Notes under the pieces: model-generated | Told to the model about the DNA's origin: nothing | Databases searched by the model: none | Seen by the model: only the letters and a program-made list of their open reading frames with translations | Assembly (NCBI GenBank): GCA_000697355.1 | Contig: JNEN01001218.1 | Coordinates: forward strand, 156,365-220,364 | From: Syncephalastrum monosporum B8922 | Taxonomy: Eukaryota > Mucoromycota > Mucoromycetes > Mucorales > Syncephalastraceae | DNA length: 64,000 bases | Direction: 5' to 3' | Made by a program: the position numbers and the translations under genes | Part shown: positions 1-10,881 of the stretch, in pieces | Numbering within the stretch: the stretch's first letter is position 1 | Layout: each line of letters starts with the position of its first letter

Positions 1-2209
1 TGATCCTCGCCGTCATCCTCTGGCGCTTTATAGACTCTGGAGAATTTTCCTACAGATGCCTCCTGTCCGGATTCTTCCTCCTCTGACTCTTCTTCCTCTT
101 CAGATTCTTCCTCTTCAGAACCAGACTCGTTTTCTTCATCGTCGTAATCCGAGCCAGTGTCGGATGCGCCTGTAGTATCCTGATCGTCGTCATCGCCATC
201 GGTCCTGCGTGGTTTGGCCAGACGGTGCATGGGCAAGACTTCAGACTCGGCTTTGTCCGATTCATCGCTATATGATACATAGTCGCCGTCGGTATCTACC
301 GCGTCGTGGCCGGGTTTGGTAACATCAGGTGGTTCGTCGTCCGTATCTGTCTCGGTATCCGTTGTCATCGTGGCGGCCTTTGGAGTCGCCAGGTTTCGTA
401 CATGGTCGTCGTCAGAGAAATCACTGCTGGCTGATGAAGGCATGTCGCCATATTCGTCATCCACAGCAACGGTTGAGGGCTCAAATGCGGCTTGGTACTT
501 GGGAAGGTAGTCATCGAGATCGACAGAAAACTCGCTATCACTCTCTGGGTCATGGCGGCGAAAAATGGTCTCATCGTCGTCTCTATCCACGACGCGGGCA
601 TTCTGCAGCTCCGGGTCGAATTCTTCGTCTTCTTCGTCTTCTTCGTCTTCTTCGTCTTCTTCGTCGGACGCCTCTTCCCCTTCACTGTTCTCGTCAACAG
701 GAGATTCTGGATTGTCGGTATCCTCTCCCAGATCGCGTTTGTCCTCGAGCTGGCCCAGCTCATCGATCTTATCAGCGTCTCTGTCGTAGGAAGGGAGAGT
801 CATTTCGTCCTCGGATTCATCAGACACGTCATCGGATAGGCTTTCTTCGGAAGATGGGAGGTAGACCGGAATTTCGCGATGGTCACTGGACACATATCCA
901 TCGACTTCAGACTCGGTATCATTATATGCGATGGGATTCTTGTTGTCAAGTTGGTCGCCGCTCATTTCGGAATCCGTGCTCGGTTCAAGGTAACTCGCAT
1001 ACGGGCTATCGCTCTCGCCATGCGCTTTTGCGCCTTTTTTGGAGGACTCTGCTTCACTTATGTCTGTTTCGTCTTCATCTACGTCCACGTCCTCGCCCTC
1101 GACCTCTGACTCGTTTGTTGTTCGGCTTTGCTTATCTTCGGTCTTCCTTTCCAAGCGTTTTTTGCTCTTCCGACGGGCGCTGCCTTTTTCGTCGTCGATG
1201 GAGGTAGGCGAGGGTTCGAGCACTGCTTTCGTGTACTTAAAGTGTGATTCGGGCACAATGTCTTTGAGTCTGACGGTGGCCATGTTGGCTTCTTCTTCTC
1301 TTTGCTCGGCGTTGTGGTCATAAGTATATGTTTCGTAGATGCGGTACTTTTTGGCCTGTTTTTCGGAAATGGGTATCATAGCGTAGCGATTCATGCGGAT
1401 CGTTGGTTCTTTTTTCTGGCGTTCTCGTTCAACTACCGGTGGGGGTTTTCCAGGCTTGTAGACACCCGACTCGAGGTTCCTCCGCTCCTCAGCCTCGTCC
1501 TCGTCTTCCAGCTCGTCTGCCAAACTACGCAACTCTTTGCGGTGATCGACCCAAAGTTTGAGGCCCTCCAGGTGCTCCTCTTGCTTCCGTTTCCTTCTCT
1601 CTCTTGCCTGCTGACTTTTGGGCAGCTGAGAGATCGCGTAGTCTCTCTGGAGCTGTTTCTTGGCTTCCTGTATTTGCAATGATTCGTCTGATAGCTCGGC
1701 CTCTGAGTCTGCTTGGATCAAAGATTTCGCGGGTTTGGGTCTATCTTTGAGGACGGGTATGCCCAGGTCCGGCTCTGGCACATTGGCCTCCCCCAGATCG
1801 TCTTTCATTGCCGTAATGACTGACTTGGGAGGGACTTGTACCTTGAGGACGAGAATACTATCGACGTCGAGGAGCCATTCCTTGTATTTCTGCTTCGGGT
1901 CTTCGATGGGACACAACGTGGCAAGTCCAGCGCACACGACACGTACAAAAGGCGACCCTACCTCAGGAAACGACCCTGCCCGTATGTGCCTTACAGTCGC
2001 AGTGCATCGTACAATGGTCGGCCTTGAATCAAGAACAAGACGCGTCTCAGTACCTTTTTTTATTGTATCGCGAACACTTGCTGAATCACAACTTACCGCT
2101 CTTCGAAATATAAACTAAAGTGCACTTTTTCGTCATCGGGAGTCCGAGATCGTATACGAAACTGGTTGTTGAGGCACCATCCAAGAAATGAAGCAGGCAT
2201 TGGACGCAT
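1..2209 (-). CDS. Acidic, largely disordered protein of unknown function (3' end outside window)
   Basis: An open frame with no in-frame stop runs on the minus strand from about 2022 to the window edge. I place the start at the ATG at 2209-2207, with one 74-bp intron (2096-2023, GTAAGT...CAAG); a second frame through exon 1 is also open, so the first 38 residues are less certain. The N-terminal 150 residues look folded (for example the stretch reading PTIVRCTATVRHIRAG). Next come a Lys/Arg/Glu-rich, probably helical segment and then more than 350 residues of Ser/Asp/Glu-rich sequence, including five DEE-type repeats at 665-621 and three SEEEE blocks. Such acidic tails occur in chromatin and nucleolar proteins, but I recognise no domain, so the role is unknown. 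The C-terminus lies beyond position 1. Confidence 0.6.
621..665. repeat. 9-bp coding minisatellite (TTCTTCGTC)x5
   Basis: Five exact copies of a 9-bp unit. On the minus strand they encode an Asp-Glu-Glu run inside the acidic tail of the first gene, so length changes would keep the frame. Confidence 0.9.
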
Positions 2210-5200
2210 GGTGAGATCCAAAGGTCAATATACGGATAAGGAGCACAGGGTTTGCTCAGCGAATTTTTCTTTTTTTTTTTTTTTTGGATGATGCGCGTGA
2301 GCTGTACTTCTGTGTTGTCGTGTGTGTTATGTGTTGTTGCGTGCGTGAGTGTGTTTGTAATACGCCGCACTATGCTTTAACCAATGTTGGCTGACTTTCT
2401 TTTTTTTTACGCTCCTCGTTTTCACTTAATATGTCCATTGCATACGCGTCCAACAGTACTCACCTTCATTATTCGTGCAGTTTCACCTTCATACTGAGAC
2501 AACGCTTTCCTGCGTTTATGTACTCTTTGTCCACAGTGCCATGTTTTCTTTTTGCCGATCATACCCAAATCAGTGCCATAAAGAGCGGAGCAATCAGTTT
2601 CTATGCAGGTTTCGTGCACCCCGTTACCTGTCTAACATGTAAACAAACATTCGCTACCCTTTTTTCATCCCTTGGGCCAGGTTTGGAGGAAGTGTCACTG
2701 AAACCGCCAAACCTCATTCGCCACCTAAATAGCATTTTTGAATCGAATCAGCTCGTTTCAAACCGACTTTTTTCTAGAAACATCTTACCAATTTCAAAAC
2801 CGCTTGTTTCTTTTCTATTTTCTGCAAATTCATCAATTTCCTTCTCCGTAATTGCGATCTTGTATGTGTACCTCATGATATCCTTGTTGCATGCATACAT
2901 GAGTGGCCAGGGAAGAAGGATGTTTTTAAACTTTTTTTTCATTAGCAGTCATATAACACTCCTGAGGCGACTGGCAGGTTGGACCTAAAAAGGAGGAAGC
3001 TCGTCTTTCGTTTACTTTGTCCTATAGACGGAAACACACACGCTTGCATCATTTTTGTTCCTCACACCTTTAACCAATATGCATAACTGTCTACATGTAT
3101 GGCCAGATCCATATCAGAAAAACCACAGAGGCTCAATCTCTCATAATTTTTTTAAACGCGTTAATACATATGAACTTAAAACAATTAAGTGCTCACATAA
3201 ATGAATCGCTATTCCTGTTCCTTCTTTGACACTCGACGGTTTGCCTGTGTCATGCAGTAAAGAAAAATGTCTAAATATCCGGCGCTGCACACAGTAGCTG
3301 CTCATCATGTATAGATATAAGCTATGCACATATGTTTTTGCGAGTCCAGAGAATGTAGCATACATCCTACTTTGTCGCTATGATATATCGACAGGCCAAA
3401 TTACGGGAGAAGCAGACCTAAGTGCGCCCTGTCGAACGAACTTCTCTGCTGATGGCAGCCAGCCCTCGCCGCAGGATATGTCTCTATTTTTTTATAAGGA
3501 GATGTAGAAGATGTGATACTGTTCTACGACTTGGGTGTCTTGTCATCATACGGACCTTTATCTGCTAGATTGAGAATTAACGGCAATACCTGTATAAATT
3601 CAATGTGCTGCTGCAGATGTTGTGGAGGGCACTTGTTGATACGATCACCTCTTTCATGTAGGTACTGCATGATTATGCAGGCGATCTAAATTTATGTATG
3701 CCCTCCTTTCATAAATACAAATTTGGAGGTCATCACAAGCGAGTACATGATAAAAAATTGTAGACGGGTGTGCTGTTACTATCATTGATGCATCACTATC
3801 AGAGACGTTATAGAACCATGCTACTAGCAAGGAAGGTATCCTTCTCTGTGTGTGGCTCAGTGGTCAAGACGCATTCGACAGGAATTGTCTCAACCAGGAT
3901 TTGTTTGTCTCATCTGTTGTTGTTGATCACGATACGTATGTAATACAGAAAAATTTTCAGGGATAAAGAGCGAAAACATTGATAGGTAAAAGGCGTCCTC
4001 AGAGGAAGGCCGGGAAAGCGTCTATAACAGCGCAGAAAATCAGGTCTTTTCTCCGAAATAGAGACAGACTGCGTACGGGCCAGCTAAAGTATCATGTTCG
4101 GGTGTGCACAAAAGAGGAAGTACGATAAGCGGAGGAAAGAGGGATAAATATACACCTGCTGGTTGCCATCAGTCCCATGGCGATTATCTGATGAAGGAGG
4201 ATGACGCCACGCAGATTTTCTTTTCTCTTCCTGTTTTGTCGCGTAGGTGCGACAACGCGTGGCACTTGTGGGGGTCAAGTTACCCTAAAAAGATTGCAAT
4301 ATCAAAGCGGGTATATTATTATTGTATTTATCCAAGGACCCTGAATGATACCCAGAAGCACTCACCCTTTGGCTACGGAGTATCGGTTTACAGTATGAAT
4401 GGTACTTACCACGTATATACATGTTGCGGATTGTAACCCCAAAATTACCATTGCTCATGGTCCCTGCGCTCTTTTACTACGCATTATTTGATTAAGCAAG
4501 GATGGTCTTTTAACGCCAGATTTTGCACAGTTATTTCGGATGGGGTATATGAAAAAAAAGGTGTTTATAATCATTCCTACCACGCCGACGGCTTTAGCGT
4601 GTAGCGACAACGATTATCAGCGTAACAAATATACCATACGGAAACGGAACCAAGCCCGCCAGCACAGGAAATACCGCGAAGCACATGACTTCGCTCATGC
4701 ATGGATAACAGACACATCGGCCAGATCTTCATTTTCCAGCAAGCACATCAATGAAATTATGCGGAAGTTTGCATACCGAGCACGACCACACCTCTCGGAC
4801 TATAGTTGTGTTGTTTTTCTAGATGAAAGCGCTCATACCGTCACTGTGATTCAAATGGTAAACATCCAATGGAACACAAAAATTCGCGGAATGGAATGGT
4901 TTGTGTTACCTTTTTTCCACAAAAGCTCGATATGTATAATTGGGCACCTGTCACCCTCGGAACCGGCTCACCGAGCTTGGTGAAAACCTTGGACCTGACA
5001 TGCGCATTCACGCTCTCGTCTCTCAACTATGCTTTAATGCATATATCTCTGTTGTTCTTTTGACCAGGTTTCCAATATTCAATAGGGAAAATAGTAGACA
5101 GAAACCATTTATCTGTTGAAACAGGGAGAAAGCAAACGCAGAATTACCAGTCTATCAATTTTTCCAGGCAATATTCCGCGCTTTCATCCTCCCGCTGAAT

Positions 5201-6182
5201 ACTACTCCTCTGATAGAAAGTTTATGTAAGACTGCTTTTTCCTCAACTGATGAACAACAGTCTGCGTGACACATCAGAATAGCTGCATTAGGCTAGGATG
5301 CTGTTGCCTTTTGCCTACTCTTTGTTTCTGCTATGTTCACCTGCTGTGGATGAAGCAGCAGGTCGTGGCTTTTTATCTTGATGGGACTAATATGCTACGT
5401 ACCACAATAGCTCTATCATGCGCAACACGTAAGCAATTATAGTTTGACGTAGGATTTAGGCACCGGATACCATGTGAAGCTCTGGGTTGCAAGCCTTGCC
5501 CAGAAGCAAAATATGTGATATGGGTCGCACGCCCCTTGATTATCCTGCTGTGCTTCTTTTGCTATGGCAAGGAGTTCGTGTATATACATATCACCTGAGG
5601 ACCATAATGCGTGTTAGCCAATGACATGGTCGGAAACGGTGAATGGCCAGCCTAATGGGGGTTTATGTATGCAGTATTGTTGCGTGCCATTGAGAGATTT
5701 TGGCCAATCATAAGCGACCCTTTCACACTAGACAGGCAGACCGTCCAGGCGGGATAATGAAGAGCTCAAAGTGATCATCAATAGGACCATAGCAAAAGGC
5801 CCGTTTTGGGCCCATCTGAGTGCGTTAAACTCGTAAGTTTCTAAACAGGAAAAGTACTTTGGTTTAGGGGAGAGGGGAGACGTGATCGAGCTATTCTGTC
5901 TGTAACTCTGGGACACATAGTTTTTAGTGGCAAACTTATTGACAATGGCTGCATCGCATACTCTACGAAGCGAGAAGATTAGCACAAAGAAATGAGGAAT
6001 TGATAGTAAGAGTTCCTATCCCGCCCCATCGCTTAGGTTTTCTTTCCGTTTTCCTTTCTTTTTATTCGGTGTCGAGGATACCAACATCTCCACATACTGG
6101 CTGCGCTAAATCGACAGCTCAGGAATTGAACGACTGCAGAATTCAGGGACAACTACTGATCTGACAAACAACCCCTTTGCCT
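2210..6182. other. Intergenic, no supported gene
   Basis: About 4 kb of AT-rich DNA. Open frames of 185 codons (2431-2988) and 147 codons (4540-4983) exist, but their composition looks translated-noncoding and no motif or splice pattern supports them. Homopolymer T runs at about 2264-2285 and 2400-2409 lie upstream of the first gene. I see no RNA gene or repeat array. Confidence 0.5.
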
Positions 6183-6189
6183 TATAAAA
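6183..6189 (+). promoter_or_regulatory. TATA box
   Basis: TATAAAA lies 84 bp upstream of the ATG of the multi-pass membrane protein at 6267, in a normal position for a fungal core promoter. Confidence 0.55.
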
Positions 6190-6266
6190 GCCGGGCTATC
6201 TTTCCGTTTTCTCTTCGCCACTAATACACGTATTTACCTGGCGTATTCCACAACACAATCCAAAGC

Positions 6267-7646
6267 ATGAATACTCCTCGACTGAACGAAAATGCAGCGG
6301 ACGACTCATCACCAGAGGTGAAAATGAGGCAAGCGTTGTTTGCCGTCATGTTCGTGTCCTGTGGCATGGCGTGCTTCATATGGCAGTCAATTCGCTCAGG
6401 CTCCATCTTTTTCAAGGCACGCAAGCCTATCCATGCCATTGTGTTCTTCCAAGCTGTCCTCGGCGTTATCCTCACGTTTCTCACACTGCTGGATTCACTT
6501 ATTTCTATCAACTGCACTTTTGTAAGAGACTGTCTTCCAATTACCCCTATGATAGTACTGATAACGAGGCTTTTTAGATACTTCTCTTCTCTGTTGTGTG
6601 TGTCAACCTCGCTGATATCCTCCTTCAACTTGTGCTGCTGTGGAAGGCATACTTGGGCAACAACCGCTCCAAAATCGTCCTGGTTGTCGGCAGCATACCG
6701 CTTCTTGGCCTCGTAGCATTTATCGGTGTCAATATTGTGGTGGATCGTGCACACACGATTTTCGTAAACGGTGTCTGCACTACGAGCTACAGTAAGTCTT
6801 GCACATTTCCGTACAAAGACATAGAATAGCTAAAAACGATCATCATGCGACACACGCATAATTTTGATGCATGTTCCTGTAACAGCGAACCGCATCGTCG
6901 TGATCAAATCTACGCTCGATTTTACATCCAATGCTTTCCTCAGCGCCTGCTTTATCCTTGTCATCTACCGCCATTACCGAATCCTTGGCAGCAGCGTGCA
7001 AAAATCGCTCATCCGGGATGGTCTCATCTACTGGTATGTGTGAGCCGGTGGCTCTTTCTTTATTTTGATTACCTCATGCAGAGATATGAAATTCAACGTG
7101 ACGTACTTGTTTATGCCTGGTTTTCTAGTTTCGGTGTATGTTTGTCCAACGTCCTTACGGGACTGTTGCTTGTCCTTCGCGTGCTGGGCGAAAGTACAGC
7201 TGTTCTGTACACGATCGACTGTAAGCTTCAAAATTCACATCCCTACGTGCGCACTGACATGTAATGAATACGCAGGGTACCTTGCATCTTACTTGATCAT
7301 CAAGCAGCTCAGGTGTGGCCACAAAATTGAAGACGACGATGCTGATGATGATCAGCGAAGCTCTATCAGCCAATTGGAGGGCGGACAATCGGATACGGGC
7401 CGGCCGGTATTTCCTTCGCTGTCAAAGCTCATGGATGAAAGCCAAACAGGGAATGAAAAGCATCGCTTTGAAGACGGTAATCGGAGCCCTACGCTACGTA
7501 ACCCATCTTCGTCCATGCGCTGGAGTGGCTCAGACGACCATAACTTAGTAACAAAAATGAAACATATGGATATGAATGACTGTAACGGGGCATTGTCACC
7601 ACCCCCCCGCCATGCCGTAAACACATGCCAGGTGGCTGCTGAATAA
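6267..7646 (+). CDS. Multi-pass (about 7 TM) membrane protein, receptor-like, function unknown
   Basis: Five exons: 6267-6521, 6578-6791, 6886-7033, 7129-7220, 7276-7646 (359 aa). The first 200 residues contain successive hydrophobic spans, starting at ALFAVMFVSCGMACFIW, then AIVFFQAVLGVILTFLTLL, then spans in exons 2, 3 and 4. Short charged loops separate them, and a hydrophilic cytosolic-type tail of about 120 residues follows (Asp-rich, then Ser/Pro-rich). The layout resembles a heptahelical receptor, but I see no diagnostic GPCR motif. The exon 3/4 junction is the weakest point: the donor at 7034 with acceptor TTTTCTAG ending at 7128 keeps the frame, while a donor at 7038 with the CAG at 7079-7081 is an alternative. 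A TATA box lies upstream. Role unknown; a nutrient sensor or transporter-like protein is possible. Confidence 0.7.
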
Positions 7647-7728
7647 AGTAATGTGGTACCCAATTTTTTTCTTTTTCGCTCCTGAGATATCTGATGGAGT
7701 TGCGGGGCTGTTCGGGATGTAAAGTTGC

Positions 7729-7737
7729 TTATCAGAT
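7729..7737 (-). promoter_or_regulatory. Candidate iron-responsive GATA site (ATCWGATAA)
   Basis: The minus strand reads ATCTGATAA, an exact match to the ATCWGATAA element bound by fungal iron GATA repressors (Fep1/SreA/Urbs1 family). It lies 244 bp upstream of the mitoferrin ATG. Two partial matches (ATCTGAT followed by a mismatch) sit near 7689 and 7760. Binding is inferred from motif and gene function only. Confidence 0.45.
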
Positions 7738-7980
7738 CGAATGTGATTGGCTAAGGGATATCTGATCGGTAGATTTGGACCTGTCATCAAATTTTTTTCT
7801 TAAAAAGCGCACCTTCCGCGAGTCGCGCTTGGCTTTCTCCTCTTTTTCTTTCACGCACACTCTCACACACACTCACATTCGTGCAAGGCCGTTCGTCGTC
7901 TTCAGCCTCTCTCACTCTCTCTATTACTATCACTGAAATCCTTATTCCCTACTCTTGTTCCACTTGATCATTTTCTAACC

Positions 7981-9061
7981 ATGGCTGAAGAATACGATTA
8001 CGAGTCCCTCGGCAGCAACACGTCGATGGCCCAAAATGCTACTGCTGGTGCTCTTGCCGGCATCGCCGAGCACTGTGCCATGTACCCTGTCGATAGCATC
8101 AAGGTACGCAAATATATATGCTTACGTGGAAGTGCGCCAGGCTCACGTTTTTTTCTTTCTTTTTTCAGACACGCATGCAAGTCATCCAAAATGGACGCCC
8201 TGCGATCGTTGTCAACGGCGCTGCTGCAGTGACGACCGCAACTGGCCCGCCCTCATTTGCATTCAAGGCTGCCTCCAGAAACCTGTGGCGCGGCGTAAAC
8301 TCCGTGGTACTTGGCGCGGGCCCTGCCCATGCGCTCCACTTTGCGACGTACGAATACTGCAAAGAACGATTTAACGCCGAGGAAGGTGGTAATACCCTCG
8401 CATTCGCAGTCGCGGGTGCCTGTGCAACTCTCGCACACGATACCCTCATGAATCCTTTTGATGGTATGTGTGAAGAATAGTTCCTTGTGTGAAAAAACCG
8501 ACGACTAAATTTGTATATCTTTTTTGTACCCGAAAATCAGTCATCAAGCAACGCATGCAACTCCGCGACAGCCCATACACCACCATCCGAGACTGCGCGC
8601 GCAATGTACTTGCAAAGGAGGGCTTGACCGCCTTTTATATCTCACTACCCACCACCCTGGCCATGTCGGTGCCTTTCCAGTCCGTGCAATTTGCCACCTA
8701 CGAGTATTTCCGCAACGCATTCAACCCGCGTGGCGAGTACGACCCCAAGACCCACGTTATGGCCGGTGGTCTTGCTGGCGCCATCGCTTCGTCCATAACC
8801 ACTCCCCTCGACGTCGTCAAAACCCTCCTGCAAACCCGCGGTTCCAGCCATGACCCTCGTATCCGCAACGTCACCGGGTTCTGGGACGGTATCCACATCA
8901 TCAACCAGCGTTATGGCATTCGCGGCTTCTTCCGTGGTTACAAGCCTCGTGTCCTCACCCACATGCCCAGCGCCGCCATCTCCTGGTCTGTCTACGAGTA
9001 CTTCAAGTGGTTCTTGGAAGCCCGTGAGACGGCTCAGGAGAAGAGCCTGCTCCGCATCTAA
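7981..9061 (+). CDS. MRS4: Mitoferrin, mitochondrial iron carrier (Mrs3/Mrs4 type)
   Basis: Member of the mitochondrial carrier family (inner membrane, six TM helices, three repeats). It imports ferrous iron into the matrix for heme and Fe-S cluster synthesis. Exons 7981-8103, 8169-8463 and 8541-9061 give 312 aa, normal for the family. All three carrier signatures are present: YPVDSIKTRMQ, NPFDVIKQRMQ and TPLDVVKTLLQ. The spacing and the text after repeat 1 (GPAHALHFATYEYCKERF) and repeat 2 (VPFQSVQFATYEYF) match Mrs3/Mrs4 and mitoferrin rather than nucleotide carriers. The N-terminus is short (about 20 residues before the first helix). The promoter contains an exact iron-GATA motif, consistent with iron repression. 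The symbol is by family resemblance; MRS3 and MRS4 cannot be told apart here. Confidence 0.93.
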
Positions 9062-10881
9062 ACGCTTCAACTTCACATGCACGCACTCGTTCGACGCAAC
9101 CCCCCCTCGCCGGACCACACCACACTACACTCATCAATGCAACCATAAACACCCTACCCCTGTACCATAGTAAATTTTATTGCCGCCTGCGCGTGGCTAC
9201 TTTTGTACATACAGCTCATTTGGTACTATTCACACCAAAAAAATGCCTACCCTAGAATTAATAAAATCGTCTCCCAGCCTTAACATGGAGTGTGATATAT
9301 TCTAGTGCTTATGCGGATGGCTTTTGGAAGATCTCCATCAACTTTGTGCCGCAGTACGAGTGAAGAGCGAATCTGAACAGCACACGTTTGTTTGATGAGA
9401 GCCCGAGCACCCATGCATGATTATTGACGAGATGACCAAAGACCGAAGAAAAAAAAGTATCGGTGGACTATCTATCGAAATCTGCATGCAATCTTATTAA
9501 AAAGGTCTTGTTGTAAGGGAAGTTTGAATATGAGGCACCGCCCTGAGCCAACACCGCGGCATTTCGGTGAACGGGCCGATTGGTGTGCTGCTTGGGATTC
9601 ATATGACGGAGACGTCAGAATCGTCACCGTAATCTGATAATTTGCAGCTGACCCACCGAGGCGACAGGAAGTCCTCATGTGCAAACAGTCGAAAAGACCA
9701 AACTGTAATTCTGTACTTTCCACTCGGTTCTTTTTTTCTCCCCACAGTACGTCCATAGCCCTGTCATACCTTTTCGACCGAGACGGCAAGCATACGAATA
9801 AAGTACGCTTCTGTGAAACATCCGTGTCGGGTGCTTGTGCTTAGCTTATTAAGAACGAGAGAAAAAAATGTTATTGGGTGATTGCTGTAAATGTCGACAG
9901 CGGCCCGTATTGACAAGGCACATGACTCACTATACATTTTACATGACTTTAGTCTAGCTGACGAAGAAGCTGTAGCATCTTACCTCCGACCTGATTCCTT
10001 ACAGAGGATGGTTGAAACCGACTTTGAACTTTTATTGTGTAACTAGCGCCTTTAGAAATTCTCTTGTGGCCTTTCGCCAACGAATAAATACATCCATGCT
10101 CTAAAACTCCTGGCAGTCAAGCAGCAGGATCATGTTTGGAGCTTAATTCATGTTCATACAGCTAATAATAGCCAAATGTCACCTCGTTTATCAGATAAGT
10201 ACACATTTGGCTCGAGTAAGGGAACTGGCTACTGGAAACGTCACTGAAAAATAACAAACAAAAACTTAAAAAAGAAATCAAAAATCAAAAATCAAAATGT
10301 GAGAAGTGAGAATGACTGACATCAGCGACAACGATAGGCGGATCAAATGTCCATAGATAAAGGCAACGGACGAATTAAAATTAGGTAAGCTCAATCCAAC
10401 AGAAACGTACAACTGCCACGGGCCTACACCATTGGGTGCGGGGGGCAAGATCATGGCCCTTACTCTTTTAGGCTAATCATCTTATCGCGTCCAAGACGCA
10501 GATCTTGCATTTTCGAGGCTCCTCTTTATCTTCCCACCGACTCTTCTTCTTGCACGGCAGATCACAAACCTTCTTTTTCTTCTACACGTGCGAGATAGAA
10601 TGTAAGACCAATGTAATGGATTCGGCCCTAATTCGCTATTGGAAACGCTGCAGGTGTCGAGAACTATGACATAGTGTACAGATGCTGACTTGTAATCTAC
10701 AAGAAAGGATAGAGTATTTCCGTAGAGAATTCTTGTATGCACGCATTTATGGAAGGATACTGCCGCATAAGCAGACTGCCTTACCTGCAGACATGTCTGT
10801 TCAAAGACGCTACAGGTGTATGCAAATACAGTTTGATATGTATCTGTATGCAGTATTTTCATTATTCTGTTAATGCAAGTT
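9062..10881. other. Convergent intergenic region
   Basis: 1.8 kb between the 3' ends of mitoferrin and the helicase. It contains short A-rich repeats (AATCAAAA units near 10280) and, at 10188-10198, the perfect palindrome TTATCAGATAA, which carries the iron-GATA core on both strands. No gene or RNA is supported. Confidence 0.5.

Noticed and set aside
329..1207. 292-codon plus-strand open frame, rich in Arg/His/Leu
   Set aside because: It is the antisense shadow of the acidic Ser/Asp/Glu gene on the minus strand; Glu/Asp codons read backwards give such frames.
2431..2988. 185-codon plus-strand frame
   Set aside because: Hydrophobic/Ser-rich translation of AT-rich DNA, no domain, no splice or promoter context.
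3850..3905. GGCTCAGTGGTCAAGA, resembling a tRNA D-arm box
   Set aside because: No matching T-arm box or acceptor stem within tRNA distance.
4540..4983. 147-codon frame containing VVFLDESAH
   Set aside because: The short FLDE resemblance to mariner transposases is isolated; nothing else of the family is present around it.
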